Source of the DNA: Pleurocapsa sp. FMAR1
GTDB lineage: Bacteria > Cyanobacteriota > Cyanobacteriia > Cyanobacteriales > Xenococcaceae
Assembly: GCF_963665995.1 (NCBI RefSeq)
Contig: NZ_OY762512.1
Location: 1,240,001 to 1,304,000, forward strand
Reading direction: 5' to 3'
Length of the DNA: 64,000 nucleotides
Shown: in pieces, positions 25,000 through 34,660 of the stretch
Layout: the number at the start of each line of letters is the position of its first letter
Position numbering within the stretch: the stretch's first letter is position 1
Notes under the pieces: generated by a model
Told to the model about the DNA's origin: nothing
Databases searched by the model: none
Seen by the model: the letters and a program-made list of their open reading frames with translations, nothing else
Made by a program: the position numbers and the translations under genes

Positions 25000-27528
25000 T
25001 TAGAAACCAACGCCGTTAGCATCAATACCAACTAAGTGATCCAATTGACTTTCAGAAAGAGCATTGCCACCCAGGTTGTCATACTGCTGAATCAAAGCAG
25101 AAGCCAAAGGCGCATTGTAACTAGTACCCACTTCATTGGTAATCGCATCATCACGGCGGTCATTGTAAGAATAATCATCCGCATAACGAGGGCCACCCAC
25201 GACTGCACCGTAAAGAATATGTTCGGCTGGCGCTGTTGGGTTGCCACCCTGGTTAGGAGAAGAACCTCTGTGGTGAATATGCTGAGGATAGTTCTTGCCA
25301 AATCCAACCACGTAGCTAAAGTTATTTGGATTATCACCCAGGATATAATCTATTTGATTATTAGCAAACTTGCTGTAGCGAGAATCCTCTTTTACCGTGT
25401 CGTTATAAAGCTGTGCTAAATATGCAGTAGCACTAGTTACAGGAATCGAACCCCATTCAGCACGATGAGCAAAACCACCCGCCGTATATTTAATATTGCT
25501 GTTGCCATTGACCCAGTTATTTAACCAACCTTCTACCTGACCTTTAAAGAAAGGATCTTTACTTTCTTGAGCCAAAATCACTCCCGCATCATAAGAATGC
25601 TCATCTGCTGCGGATGACCAGTCTCCTAAACCACCAACTTTAGTTTTAAAGTAGTTTTCCGCTTTATTTAAGTAAGACTGTTGTTTTGTAGCTTTGTATA
25701 ACCAGGCAGCACCAGAAGCTAACTCATCTCCAAAGCCACCCCAGCTAGTATAGAAAGGATTAGCCGCAGCGACTGAATCTGAATATTTGCCCTGATAAGT
25801 TTCGGCAAACTTATATAGCTGCTTGGCATTGTTGAGTAATTTATCGGCATAGGCGTTATCTACTCCACGAAACAGCATCGAAGCTGATGCTAAAGCACTA
25901 GAAGTCAAGGCAGCTACATCAGTCCCAGGATGGGCTGGGTCAATCGCAAAAGCTCGGCGGGTAGTATGTTGTTCTACCGTCTCTGGCGCCCCCCAGTAAC
26001 CATGATCGTTGGCAACACCGCCTTGTCCGACTTGAACCCAAAGTTTTGAAGTTTTACCACCACTAGTTTCATGTGCCTTGAGGAAATAATCTGTTCCCCA
26101 CTTGACTGCTTCTAAGAGTTCGTCAAACTGTCCTGCCTGTTTGTAAGCATCCTTATACTCCACCCCACCCCAAGCCAGCATATTAATTGAGGCTGCCATG
26201 GGTTGACCAAATTTGACGTGATCGCCTGCATCGAAATAACCACCTTCTAAATCGCGACCAACGGTGCTACCGTCATGAACTGTAGCATCACCACGCCATT
26301 CAATACGGTTGTCTGCTCCTAAGTCTCCAGAGCGATTGGCTTCCCAGAAGAGGAAGTTTTTTTGTAGAGCTTCACCGTAAGCGAATTTACCTTTTTGTGC
26401 CACCGATTTAGCTGGCTCATTGGGAATAGATGTATTGGGAGTAGATATTGGTTTGGGAGTAGATATTGGTTTGGGAGTAGATATTGGGTCAACCAGATTG
26501 CTATCGAATTGAGGAGTTAATGCTTGTTTTCCATTGTCGTCAACGATGAAAATAGGCTTAATAGATTGTCCTGTTTTGAGGCTTGCCTGATCGTTTTGAC
26601 CGCTAATTGTGTATTTACCATTGCCATTGTTGACCAGATCTACACCATAAGCAGCAGATATGGTGTAAGGAAGTTTAAAATCTAGTTTCCAATCTTTAGC
26701 ATTAGATTCTGCTTTTAAACCCAGCTCTAATTTGTAGCCACCATTCCAATCTTCAACCACACTAGGAGAAATACCAAACTTTTTAACAGGTTTTTCGGGG
26801 GTAATAGGGCTGGGTGTTGCTGGTTTTTCGGGAGTAATAGGGTTGGATGTCGTTGGTTTGTCTGGCATCATCACGCTAGAGCTTGTAACCTTGGGAACTA
26901 ACGCTTCTTTTCCATTGTCGTCAACAATGAAAACAGGCTTGATAGATTGTCCTTGCTTTAAATTTACCTGGTCGTTTTGACCGCTAATTGTGTATTTACC
27001 ATTACCTTTGTCTATTAAATCTACGCCATAGGCTGCGCTAATCTTATAGGGAAGATTGAAGTTTAGTTGCCAATCCTTAGCGTTGGATTGGGCTTTTAAA
27101 CCTAGTTCTAATTTGTAGCCACCATTCCAATCTTCTGTTATTTGACTATCAACATTTAAAGCAGCAGTAGATTTACTAGGAGTAGCTAGATTGCTCGCAC
27201 TATTGTCAAAAATAAATTCGGTTTTGATGGGTTTAGACTTGCTTCTGTTACCTTCATCAATAATTAAAATAACCTCGGTTTTATTACCTTTGCTTAAAGA
27301 CTTATTCCAACTTGTACCTGAAATGTATACGTTATTTCCTTCTTTTGTTAATTCTGCACCATAAATTTGATCGATTTTATAACCTTTAGGAAGGGCAATA
27401 CCCAAGTTCCAATCTTTAGCCGAAGTTAATGCTTCTAAATCTAGAACTAATTTATGGCTACCGCCCCAATCATCTGTAATTGTAGATTTAAGATTAAAAG
27501 TCTTTTGATTTACTAATTTTGTGTTCAT
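25000..27528 (-). CDS. GH9 cellulase with three N-terminal CBM2-like modules
   Basis: An 842-residue endoglucanase-type enzyme. Three related modules (about residues 15-105, 127-205, 255-340) share DWNGGYKLELGLKA and the aromatic KDW, resembling CBM2 cellulose-binding modules. Linkers are Pro/Thr-rich, including three repeats of PKPIST. The catalytic GH9 domain (about 385-830) has DAGDHVKFGQP near 432 with the two catalytic-site aspartates, HHRGSS near 753, and NEVGTSYNAP near 798 with the proton-donor Glu. It would cut beta-1,4-glucan. No classical signal peptide is visible at the N-terminus, which is odd for a cellulase; it may be exported by another route. It may act on the cell's own cellulose. 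Confidence 0.92.
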   Translation of the reverse strand: MNTKLVNQKTFNLKSTITDDWGGSHKLVLDLEALTSAKDWNLGIALPKGYKIDQIYGAELTKEGNNVYISGTSWNKSLSKGNKTEVILIIDEGNRSKSKPIKTEFIFDNSASNLATPSKSTAALNVDSQITEDWNGGYKLELGLKAQSNAKDWQLNFNLPYKISAAYGVDLIDKGNGKYTISGQNDQVNLKQGQSIKPVFIVDDNGKEALVPKVTSSSVMMPDKPTTSNPITPEKPATPSPITPEKPVKKFGISPSVVEDWNGGYKLELGLKAESNAKDWKLDFKLPYTISAAYGVDLVNNGNGKYTISGQNDQASLKTGQSIKPIFIVDDNGKQALTPQFDSNLVDPISTPKPISTPKPISTPNTSIPNEPAKSVAQKGKFAYGEALQKNFLFWEANRSGDLGADNRIEWRGDATVHDGSTVGRDLEGGYFDAGDHVKFGQPMAASINMLAWGGVEYKDAYKQAGQFDELLEAVKWGTDYFLKAHETSGGKTSKLWVQVGQGGVANDHGYWGAPETVEQHTTRRAFAIDPAHPGTDVAALTSSALASASMLFRGVDNAYADKLLNNAKQLYKFAETYQGKYSDSVAAANPFYTSWGGFGDELASGAAWLYKATKQQSYLNKAENYFKTKVGGLGDWSSAADEHSYDAGVILAQESKDPFFKGQVEGWLNNWVNGNSNIKYTAGGFAHRAEWGSIPVTSATAYLAQLYNDTVKEDSRYSKFANNQIDYILGDNPNNFSYVVGFGKNYPQHIHHRGSSPNQGGNPTAPAEHILYGAVVGGPRYADDYSYNDRRDDAITNEVGTSYNAPLASALIQQYDNLGGNALSESQLDHLVGIDANGVGF

Positions 27529-27869
27529 AGGAATTTTATAGAATTTTTCAGTATTAAAACCTAATTTGATAATGAATATCCGATGAAAGTATTAGAGATA
27601 TTAATCGGAAATTAATAAAGAGCTTTATTTATTCTTTATTTGCTTACAAAACAACTTTATCTCTGCTTAATATCAAATATGAGTGAGAAGAATAACTGAA
27701 AGTTTGTGATCTTTGTCACATTTAAGACAGTAAAAGTAATGTGCCTCTAATTGAATTTTTTCAATTACAATTATTACTGGTATATTAAAGGCGATCGCGC
27801 AGCTAGTCGGAGACATCGCTCAATAGCATTTTTGTTTGTCGCTACAAAACAGAGGCAATTCTTTGAAGA
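27529..27869. other. Intergenic region upstream of the GH9 gene
   Basis: About 340 bp, AT-rich, holding the promoter of the GH9 gene on its left side and the 3' end of mutM on its right. A HIP1 site sits near 27790. No hairpin or further gene was recognised. Confidence 0.4.
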
Positions 27870-28718
27870 TTAAGGTTGGCAACTGGGACAAAAATGAGAG
27901 GATCGCCCTCCTAGCTTTATCTTCTCAATAGAAGTACCACAAACACGACAGGGTTCTCCTTTTCTGCCATAAACTAAAGCTGCATCACCATAGTTGCCGC
28001 TGACTCCCAATAAGTTGAGAAAATCGCTAAAGGTAGTACCGCCTCGCTCAATGGAAGTTTGTAAAACTTCAATAATTGAGTAGTGCAGAAGTTTTATTTG
28101 CTTTGTGGTTAAGTTTGCTGCTGCTGTATCAGGTCTAATTCCGCTTTTGAATAAAGCTTCATCTGCATAGATATTACCGATACCAGCGACAACACTTTGA
28201 TCTAAAAGAAAAGTTTTAATCAGACGGCGACGATTGTTTAATTTCTGAGTAAGGTACTCCAGAGAAAAGTCGGCAGAAAAAGGTTCGGGACCCAACTTCT
28301 GTAATCCTGTAATGACTGATTCAATTTCTAGATGAGGCGGTACATACCAAACTTTGCCAAAGGTGCGGGTGTCAACAAAACGTAACTCTTTATTTTGTGC
28401 AAACAACAGGCGAATACGAGTATGTTTTTGTAGAACTGAATCTTGCTGTACCCATAGTAGCTGTCCTGTCATACGCAGATGCACCCCAAGCCATCCAGCA
28501 GGTCGTGCAGAGTTGTTTTCTAGCTGTGCCATGAGGTACTTTCCCCGTCTTTGCCAGCTTGCGATCGCCATTCCTGTAATTCCCCGGCAAAATTTTTCGC
28601 TCTCAGCAGGATAGGCTAAAGTTCTGGCTAATAAAACTTCGACCTCTTGAATTGGCTGTTTGACAGTTAATTTATTTAAGCCTCGGCGGACGGTTTCTAC
28701 TTCTGGGAGTTCTGGCAA
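27870..28718 (-). CDS. mutM: Formamidopyrimidine-DNA glycosylase
   Basis: A 282-residue base-excision repair enzyme that removes 8-oxoguanine and formamidopyrimidines and nicks the strand. The N-terminus MPELPEVETVRRGL gives the catalytic Pro2 and Glu3. The helix-two-turn-helix region reads LDQSVVAGIGNIYADEALF near residue 170. The C-terminal zinc finger is CRVC and then CPSC, about 20 residues apart. Length is typical. Oxidative lesion repair is expected to matter in a photosynthetic cell. Confidence 0.96.
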   Translation of the reverse strand: MPELPEVETVRRGLNKLTVKQPIQEVEVLLARTLAYPAESEKFCRGITGMAIASWQRRGKYLMAQLENNSARPAGWLGVHLRMTGQLLWVQQDSVLQKHTRIRLLFAQNKELRFVDTRTFGKVWYVPPHLEIESVITGLQKLGPEPFSADFSLEYLTQKLNNRRRLIKTFLLDQSVVAGIGNIYADEALFKSGIRPDTAAANLTTKQIKLLHYSIIEVLQTSIERGGTTFSDFLNLLGVSGNYGDAALVYGRKGEPCRVCGTSIEKIKLGGRSSHFCPSCQP

Positions 28719-28783
28719 AGCGCAAGCTATTCCTCGATCAAAATGCAGTCAAGAATAGTTTATCAGTCTGGTGGAAATTAATG

Positions 28784-29395
28784 CTAAATCGCGCTTTTAT
28801 CTTTAATAGAGGTTACTTCTTCAGCAAAACTTTGCAGAGGAGTAAATTCAAATGGGCCCGCTACCGATCCCCAAACTAGTTCATTCGTCTCGGGATCTCG
28901 TCCTCGATCATAGCTAATCAACTTGTTGTTGGTTATCTCAAAGCTGTTATCTAAATAAGTTATTTTGCCTTGACGCTCGACAATACAGGCTTTGCCTGGC
29001 TTTATTTCACCTTGGAAACTGCTGCCAGTCCAGGTCACGTCCATATCGCATCCCTCCATTTTCTCAATCAGATCCCCAGTCAAGGTATTCAATAAATCCA
29101 GATTCCGTGATGCACCAAAAAATTTCTCTTGTTCTTTTACTTTATAGTTTTCTAGTTCAAGGCGATCGCCTGCTACCTTTAATTTAATTACTCGTAAACG
29201 ATAAGGTTGATTGAGCATAAAATCGTAAGCCTGCTCTAAAAACAAGCTAGTGCCATCAAGTAAATCGTCGGGTAAAGGACGCATACAGACGCGAATATGG
29301 GCAAAAAATGGTGGATTGGCATAGGCTTGAGCCTGGTTACTAAAGTCTGATGCCATCCAGCGGGCAAGAGTGGTTACATCTTGAGAATGAGTCAT
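28784..29395 (-). CDS. cpcT: CpcT/CpeT family phycobiliprotein lyase
   Basis: A 203-residue T-type bilin lyase. In known cases CpcT attaches phycocyanobilin to the outer Cys (position 153/155) of the beta subunit of phycocyanin, and CpeT does the matching job on phycoerythrin. The family start LARWMASDFSNQAQAYANPPFFAHIRVCMRP is clear, then YDFMLNQPYRLRVIKLK, and later WTGSSFQGEIKPGKAC and WGSVAGPFEF. Length matches. I favour CpcT since no phycoerythrin genes are in the window, but the CpeT alternative cannot be excluded. It is transcribed in the same direction as mutM, about 65 bp upstream of it. Confidence 0.9.
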   Translation of the reverse strand: MTHSQDVTTLARWMASDFSNQAQAYANPPFFAHIRVCMRPLPDDLLDGTSLFLEQAYDFMLNQPYRLRVIKLKVAGDRLELENYKVKEQEKFFGASRNLDLLNTLTGDLIEKMEGCDMDVTWTGSSFQGEIKPGKACIVERQGKITYLDNSFEITNNKLISYDRGRDPETNELVWGSVAGPFEFTPLQSFAEEVTSIKDKSAI

Positions 29396-30061
29396 TTATG
29401 TATTTTTTGTATCTACAGAAAAATAAGTAAAACTTTTTTCTTATTTTAAAACTTTAAATTGATTCAAGTATTAATTATTGATACTCCCTAATGATCCCAC
29501 CGCAATTTTCAGATCGAGTATAAAAAATACTTATATTATATATAAATTTATCTGTAGTAAAAGCTGAAAGTCAAGAATTGCCTAACTCGGGAATGATCCC
29601 CAAAAAGAAAATCAATCAACTGCATTCTTTGATACGAAAAAATCGTCAATTTATATTTTTATTTGTTAAGGTGTGTGAAGTGGTTAGATTATCTAAAAAT
29701 TACTTTTCAAAGCCTCAGAATAATAAAGCAATTGGAGAAAAAACTCATATGCTACTGTCTACTTGTTTTAAGCCACTGAACTGATTGTAAATTGAACCTG
29801 GAATCATAAAAGTTAGTACTTGATTCAACAAACATTTTTGTATACACAAACACTCAAAAATGACAAATTGCACAAAAAACTTAATCAAAAGCCGTATAAC
29901 TAGATACAGATTGATTCTGAAAACAATTATAAAACAAAGCCAAATTTAGAAAAGGCTTTGCTTTTTACCTACTTAATAATGAACTGACTTAGCGATCTAT
30001 ATATAGCTAACTTTGACAAGTTAGTTGATATTGTACGAAGTATAAAGAGAGGATTTAAACG
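29396..30061. other. Long intergenic region, possible small RNA
   Basis: About 665 bp between divergent cpcT and the SDR gene. A 68-codon TTG-start frame (29578-29784) is not convincing. An intrinsic-terminator-like hairpin sits at 29935-29967, although no recognised gene ends just before it, so a short transcript may end here. The last 90 bp should hold the SDR promoter. Confidence 0.4.
29935..29967 (+). terminator. Intrinsic-terminator-like hairpin
   Basis: CAAAGCC at 29935-29941 pairs with GGCTTTG at 29954-29960 across a 12-base loop and is followed by CTTTTTA. On the plus strand this looks like a Rho-independent terminator. The stem is short (7 bp). Confidence 0.45.
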
Positions 30062-30832
30062 ATGAATGTCAAAGGAAAAACAGCTTTGATTACAGGTGCT
30101 TCTCGTGGTATTGGAAAGGCGATCGCCTTAGAATTTGCTCGCCAAGGAATTAAGCATTTACTATTAGTAGCCAGGGATCGCCAAAAACTAGCAGATGTTG
30201 CTCAAGAAATAGAAGCAAAGGGCGTAAAAGTTACTACCTTATCTGTAGATCTATCTCAGTCATCTGCAATTAATATTGCGATCGCTCAAGCATGGCGCAC
30301 TCATAGACCAATTCATTTACTAGTCAACTGTGCAGGAGTAGCTCATCAAGCACCCTTTTTAGAAACAAAACTGCCCAAAGTAGAAGAAGAGATCACTACT
30401 AACTTGCTGGGTATGATGACCATCACTCGTCTGTTGGCAAAACGTATGGCAAGACAAAAAGAAGGCACGATCGTTAATGTTTCAAGCCTCATGGGGAAAG
30501 TAGCAGCCCCTACCATGTCAACTTATTCGGCAACCAAGTTTGCAATTGTTGGTTTTACTCAGGCTTTGCGAAGTGAATTAGCTAGTCATAATATTCAGGT
30601 TGTTACCCTGTTACCAACCCTAACCGATACTGATATGGCGCGGGGTCTTAAGCTGTTTCGCTGGGTCATGCCTATGACACCTGAGAAGGTAGCCCAAGCT
30701 TTAGTTTCAGGACTATATAATAATTCAGGTGAGATTTTGGTAGGATGGCAAAGTTATCTTGCAACCTGGTGTCAACGCATCTTCCCGCAATTGTTTCAGA
30801 GGCTTATGAAGTTATCTGCACCAAGTATGTAA
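30062..30832 (+). CDS. Short-chain dehydrogenase/reductase
   Basis: A 256-residue NAD(P)-dependent oxidoreductase. The cofactor loop TGASRGIGKAIA is near residue 12, the NCAG variant of NNAG near residue 89, and the catalytic Ser-Tyr-Lys are in NVSSLMGKVAAP and YSATKFA. The C-terminal part (VMPMTPEKVAQALVSGLYNN, then WQSYLATWCQRIFPQLFQRL) with an amphipathic or membrane-leaning end resembles SDRs acting on lipids or ketones. Substrate unknown. It has a plausible GAGG ribosome-binding site (about 30050). Confidence 0.88.
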   Translation: MNVKGKTALITGASRGIGKAIALEFARQGIKHLLLVARDRQKLADVAQEIEAKGVKVTTLSVDLSQSSAINIAIAQAWRTHRPIHLLVNCAGVAHQAPFLETKLPKVEEEITTNLLGMMTITRLLAKRMARQKEGTIVNVSSLMGKVAAPTMSTYSATKFAIVGFTQALRSELASHNIQVVTLLPTLTDTDMARGLKLFRWVMPMTPEKVAQALVSGLYNNSGEILVGWQSYLATWCQRIFPQLFQRLMKLSAPSM

Positions 30833-31006
30833 ATATCGCAGTACGGCAATCGGTGAGGACAGAAAAGTTAGTAGCTCAAAAGTAGCAAGTAGCAATAAGG
30901 AATTTAGCAATTTTAAAAGCGTCCTAAACATCTCAAGTAATACTATGTTTGTGCAACATCAAATTTACTTTCGATAATCAGGTAAAAGATAAAAAGAAGA
31001 TCCAGA

Positions 31007-31501
31007 TTAAAATGCACAGTCGCTAGGTAGAGGTTCAACAGACTTTAACTTTGCAGCAAAATTTTGGGGTAAAGTGACTTTAGAAAAACCTGACTTTATC
31101 GATCCCTGTTGTGCTATAGGACTATAACCATCAGTAGACATATGCACTCTGACAATTACTTTTTGTTCGGGATCGATTGCTACTATTCCTCCTGTGCGTT
31201 CAAAAGGTTGTTCATCTACATGACTGTGTAACAAGACTCGACGGTATAGCAATTTTCCTTCTGGAGTAATTACTTCCCACCAATCAGCATAGCGATCGCA
31301 ACCAGTATCGGGACTTTTAACTGTAACGGCAAAAGTATAGTTATTAGCTTCGCCCGTAGCTTTGATATTTGTTACTTGAGCGGTTGAATTATTTTTAGTC
31401 ATGGCTACAGTAGGTTTTGTGGAGACTACTTTAGATTTATTAATGCTCGAACATCCGCCTATAATAATACTTAAAGCTAAAGCTGGAAAAATTTTGCTCA
31501 C
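31007..31501 (-). CDS. Conserved lipoprotein of unknown function
   Basis: A 164-residue protein with a lipoprotein signal: hydrophobic ALALSIIIGGC, lipidated Cys near residue 16. The mature domain contains SPDTGCDRYADWWEVITPEGKLLYRRVLLHSHVDEQPFERTGG, a segment I recognise as conserved among bacterial hypothetical proteins but without an assigned function. It likely forms a beta-sandwich on the outer face of a membrane. Tail-to-tail with the SDR gene. Confidence 0.7.
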   Translation of the reverse strand: MSKIFPALALSIIIGGCSSINKSKVVSTKPTVAMTKNNSTAQVTNIKATGEANNYTFAVTVKSPDTGCDRYADWWEVITPEGKLLYRRVLLHSHVDEQPFERTGGIVAIDPEQKVIVRVHMSTDGYSPIAQQGSIKSGFSKVTLPQNFAAKLKSVEPLPSDCAF

Positions 31502-31777
31502 ATCAAATACCTAATTGCATTAGGGATATAAAGAAAATACGTTAAATAATTTTAGTGTGGCTTAAATCTCTAAACAATCAAGCAAAGTAGAATCTACATT
31601 GTTAATTGCAGCAGTTTTCTATTATGTAGACCAGACAATAATCTATATAGAGAATAGGGAATGGGTTTTGCTCAACTAAATTCGGCTGTAAGCGTGTATT
31701 TTTAAACAAAATTTTATTCAGCTTAAAGTTTTTTCAATGTTAACCAACTTTTCAGAAGATGGATATTTGCGAACAAG

Positions 31778-32311
31778 ATGATTATGTCATTAAACGATTT
31801 TATTAATTCGGCTTTAGGGCTGGATGCTCAACAATTAAATATCTGGCAGATGGGATTGAGGGCAGCAGTAATCTATATAGCTGCATTGATCATGGTTAGG
31901 CTATCAGGCGATCGCCGTTTCATTGGCAAATACGCTGCTTTTGATGTAATTCTTAGCATCATTTTTGGTTCTACCTTGAGTCGGGCTATTAATGGTAGTT
32001 CCAATTTTTTTGAGACCATTTTTGCTGGATTTGTTTTAGTGGGGATGCATTGGTTATTCTCGACTGTTTCTTTCCATTCCACAAAGTTAGAAAGAAAAAT
32101 AAAAGGAAAGTCACGAATTTTAATTAAAGATGGTCGGCTTTGCCACAAAGCAATGCAAACTTCTCATATTACCAAACAAGACTTAGAATCTAATTTACGT
32201 CTTAAATGTCAGATAGATAGATTAGAGCAGGTAAAAGGTGCTTGTTTAGAAAGGAATGGTGATATTAGTTTTAGTTTAAAAGCAGAATTTACAGGCGATC
32301 GAGACAATTAA
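31778..32311 (+). CDS. DUF421 (YetF-like) membrane protein
   Basis: A 177-residue protein with about three N-terminal transmembrane helices (about residues 22-45, 52-72, 75-95) and a soluble C-terminal domain. The signature LRAAVIYIAALIMVRLSGDRRFIGKYAAFDVILSIIFGS is typical of the DUF421/YetF family, as is the basic ILIKDGRL stretch that starts the soluble part. Function is not established; Bacillus relatives are linked to envelope stress and sporulation. The start at the second Met (31781 or later) is equally possible. It converges with trkH. Confidence 0.85.
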   Translation: MIMSLNDFINSALGLDAQQLNIWQMGLRAAVIYIAALIMVRLSGDRRFIGKYAAFDVILSIIFGSTLSRAINGSSNFFETIFAGFVLVGMHWLFSTVSFHSTKLERKIKGKSRILIKDGRLCHKAMQTSHITKQDLESNLRLKCQIDRLEQVKGACLERNGDISFSLKAEFTGDRDN

Positions 32312-32337
32312 CGGTGAGCAACTAACAACGAGCGTCG

Positions 32338-33819
32338 TTATTTTCGATTAGCAAGAGATTTGATCGGCAAAGAGAACAATAACAATACAGAGATAATTTC
32401 TAAGCGTCCCATCCACATTAGAAAAATTAGCGTCAGCTTACCCAACCAGGGTAAGTCGGGATGGCTGATACCAGTAGATAGACCTACACCACTTGTTGCC
32501 GAAGCAACTTCAAAAATTACGTCAACTAAGTTGTAGGTGGGCAACTTTAAATATTGCAGCACAAAAACACCGATAATTGATATGCTCAACCACAAAATAG
32601 CCAAAACCGCTGCTGCGTCTACACGGCGATCGGCTTCTTGCTCTTTTAAAAGCTTTCCATCAAGCTTATAACGCATCATTTCGTGGGGTAATAAGGCAAT
32701 ACGTCGAAAACGCCAAACAATAGCTTTAAACAGAATTACCAAACGACTTAGTTTGATTCCTCCCGCTGTTGAACCTGCCGCACCGCCAATCGCCATCGCT
32801 AAAGCCATCAGTAATTTTGCCCCCTCATCCCAAGATTTTACTGAAACTGTATTAAAGCCACAAGTACCCAAAGCCGAAGACCATTGGAATAGGGTATCGA
32901 TAAAGGCAACATCTCTATTTGCTAAGTAATGCATAAGCGAAAGTAGCAAAGTTCCAATTGACAGTAAAATCCACAATGCCTGATGCTGATTATCCGACCA
33001 AAAAGCAGACAGTTTACGGTAGCGCAAAAACTGATAGTGAACCGAAAAACTAATTGCACCCAGAGTCATAACGACAATAACTGCTAGTTTAACTGCAATT
33101 CCATAGTCACCAATGCTATTGTCGCGCACGCTAAAACCGCCCGTAGAAATAGCCGTCATGCTATGATTTAGGGCTTCCCACCAAGTCATGCCAACGATAC
33201 GAAATAAAAAGATACTACCGATGGTGTAAGCCAGATAAATCCACCAGATACGTCTAACTGTCTTACCAACGGTTAAACCAATTCTTTGACTTCTACCCTC
33301 GGCATTGTAAAGCTGATAGGGTTCGGTAGTTGGTTCGAGCAAAGATATTACCAAAACAATTACCCCCACACCACCAACCCACTCTATGAACGATCGCCAC
33401 CACTGGAGAGTATGAGGTAATTCACTGTAATTGAATGCCATTGATAGTCCTGTACTGGTAAAGCCAGAAAAAGATTCAAAAATGCAGTTCCAAGGATTTT
33501 GAAACTGTAAAATAGTTGTAGACAAATCAGGAGCAAGATCGGCAGCGTTAGCCGTCATCCAGATCGGAATTGAGCCAAACAAAGGTACGAGCAACCAGCC
33601 TAAAGCAGCGGTTGCCATGACATAGGGAATACGATTGCTAGTTTTAGACTTAGTTTGACGAAATAGTAATTGACCGATCGCAATTGAGACAAACGCACAG
33701 GTGAGTAAAGGAACAAGAGCATAGGTTTCATTGGCTAGCAAACACACAGGCAGAGAAATTAATGCCATAATTCCAGGTACGTGCAAGAACAAACCAATAT
33801 CTCGTAAAATGGTTCTCAT
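32338..33819 (-). CDS. trkH: TrkH/KtrB-type potassium uptake channel
   Basis: A 493-residue integral membrane protein forming the K+ path of a Trk/Ktr system. Four pore-loop repeats carry the selectivity glycines: SGFTSTGLSM, TAISTGGFSV, ALGTCGFNTV and SATSGVGLST. Two N-terminal helices precede the pore region, as in TrkH/TrkG rather than the shorter KtrB. It follows a TrkA-type gene by 37 bp in the same direction, so they form a likely operon. K+ uptake is the first response to salt shock in cyanobacteria, in line with the glucosylglycerol genes in the window. Confidence 0.92.
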   Translation of the reverse strand: MRTILRDIGLFLHVPGIMALISLPVCLLANETYALVPLLTCAFVSIAIGQLLFRQTKSKTSNRIPYVMATAALGWLLVPLFGSIPIWMTANAADLAPDLSTTILQFQNPWNCIFESFSGFTSTGLSMAFNYSELPHTLQWWRSFIEWVGGVGVIVLVISLLEPTTEPYQLYNAEGRSQRIGLTVGKTVRRIWWIYLAYTIGSIFLFRIVGMTWWEALNHSMTAISTGGFSVRDNSIGDYGIAVKLAVIVVMTLGAISFSVHYQFLRYRKLSAFWSDNQHQALWILLSIGTLLLSLMHYLANRDVAFIDTLFQWSSALGTCGFNTVSVKSWDEGAKLLMALAMAIGGAAGSTAGGIKLSRLVILFKAIVWRFRRIALLPHEMMRYKLDGKLLKEQEADRRVDAAAVLAILWLSISIIGVFVLQYLKLPTYNLVDVIFEVASATSGVGLSTGISHPDLPWLGKLTLIFLMWMGRLEIISVLLLFSLPIKSLANRK

Positions 33820-33856
33820 GCTAAATCCAGATATATCATTTATTAGGGCGATCGCC

Positions 33857-34258
33857 TTATTTTGAGTCTACAAAGCTATATAATTTTTGGGCTATCAATC
33901 TTTCAGGATCGCTAAGAACCTGAAAACCTAAATTTTCAAACACACCGCAATGCTCTTTTTCTTGCAGTAAAGTAATTAAGTTTTTGACGTTATGGTTTTT
34001 GCCTAAAATCATTGCCATCAAGTTAACCGAATCGTCTCTTGTGGTGGCAATAATTGCATCAGCATTATCTACATCTGCTTCTTCTAGAACGCCACCTTCA
34101 GCAATATCAGCATGAAATACCTGCACGTCAAACTCTTGCATAATTTCCCTAGCGCGATCGGTTTGTTTTTCGATTACAGCAACTTTGTGTCCTTGCTCTT
34201 GGGCAGTTGCAATTAGCTGTTTGGTCACAGCACCCGCGCCAACTATAATTAGATACAT
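33857..34258 (-). CDS. trkA: TrkA-type NAD-binding regulatory subunit, one domain only
   Basis: A 133-residue protein made of one RCK N-terminal Rossmann domain. It has YLIIVGAGAVTKQLIATAQEQGHKV, then VIEKQTDRA with the acidic strand end, DIAEGGVLEEADVDNADAIIATT, and NLMAMILGKNH. The C-terminal RCK_C domain of full TrkA/KtrA (about 90 residues) is missing without an obvious frameshift. It probably gates the TrkH channel encoded next, by binding NAD(H) or ATP/ADP. Confidence 0.88.
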   Translation of the reverse strand: MYLIIVGAGAVTKQLIATAQEQGHKVAVIEKQTDRAREIMQEFDVQVFHADIAEGGVLEEADVDNADAIIATTRDDSVNLMAMILGKNHNVKNLITLLQEKEHCGVFENLGFQVLSDPERLIAQKLYSFVDSK

Positions 34259-34660
34259 ATTTATCTCTAAAAAAATTGTTCTGAGTAATTAATAATCTTA
34301 AATACTTTTTGATTTTTGATAACAAGTTTACAGCAATCAACTAGATAAATTAAACTTTTAATTTAATGTATATTTTGTTACTAACTCATTCATGTACCTA
34401 AAGACATAAGTTTAGATAACTTGACAGCTTTTTGCTTAAAGTTTGCTAATAAAAAGTAAAAATTATCTATAAAGCGATCGCTTTATGGATTTAACTAATA
34501 ATATATTTTAAAAATATGCCGACAAAATCTGGAATAATTCGCTATAAATTTCTCAATTATGGTGTTTTAAATTGTCAAACTAAAGGTATTTTGCAAATAG
34601 CAAATATAATCATTCCAGACGGCAGATTGTTAGATACTATATCAATTTAAGAACTAGCTT
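34259..34660. other. Intergenic region with a HIP1-centred palindrome
   Basis: About 400 bp between trkA (start) and uvrC (3' end). A perfect 18-bp palindrome, ATAAAGCGATCGCTTTAT, lies at 34469-34486 around a HIP1 core. A 44-codon plus-strand frame (34516-34650) has no recognised homologue and I do not call it a gene. Confidence 0.4.

Noticed and set aside
29578-29784. 68-codon TTG-start frame
   Set aside because: Basic, unconserved-looking sequence in AT-rich DNA without a family match.
34516-34650. 44-codon ATG frame between trkA and uvrC
   Set aside because: Too short and without homology or a clear ribosome-binding site.
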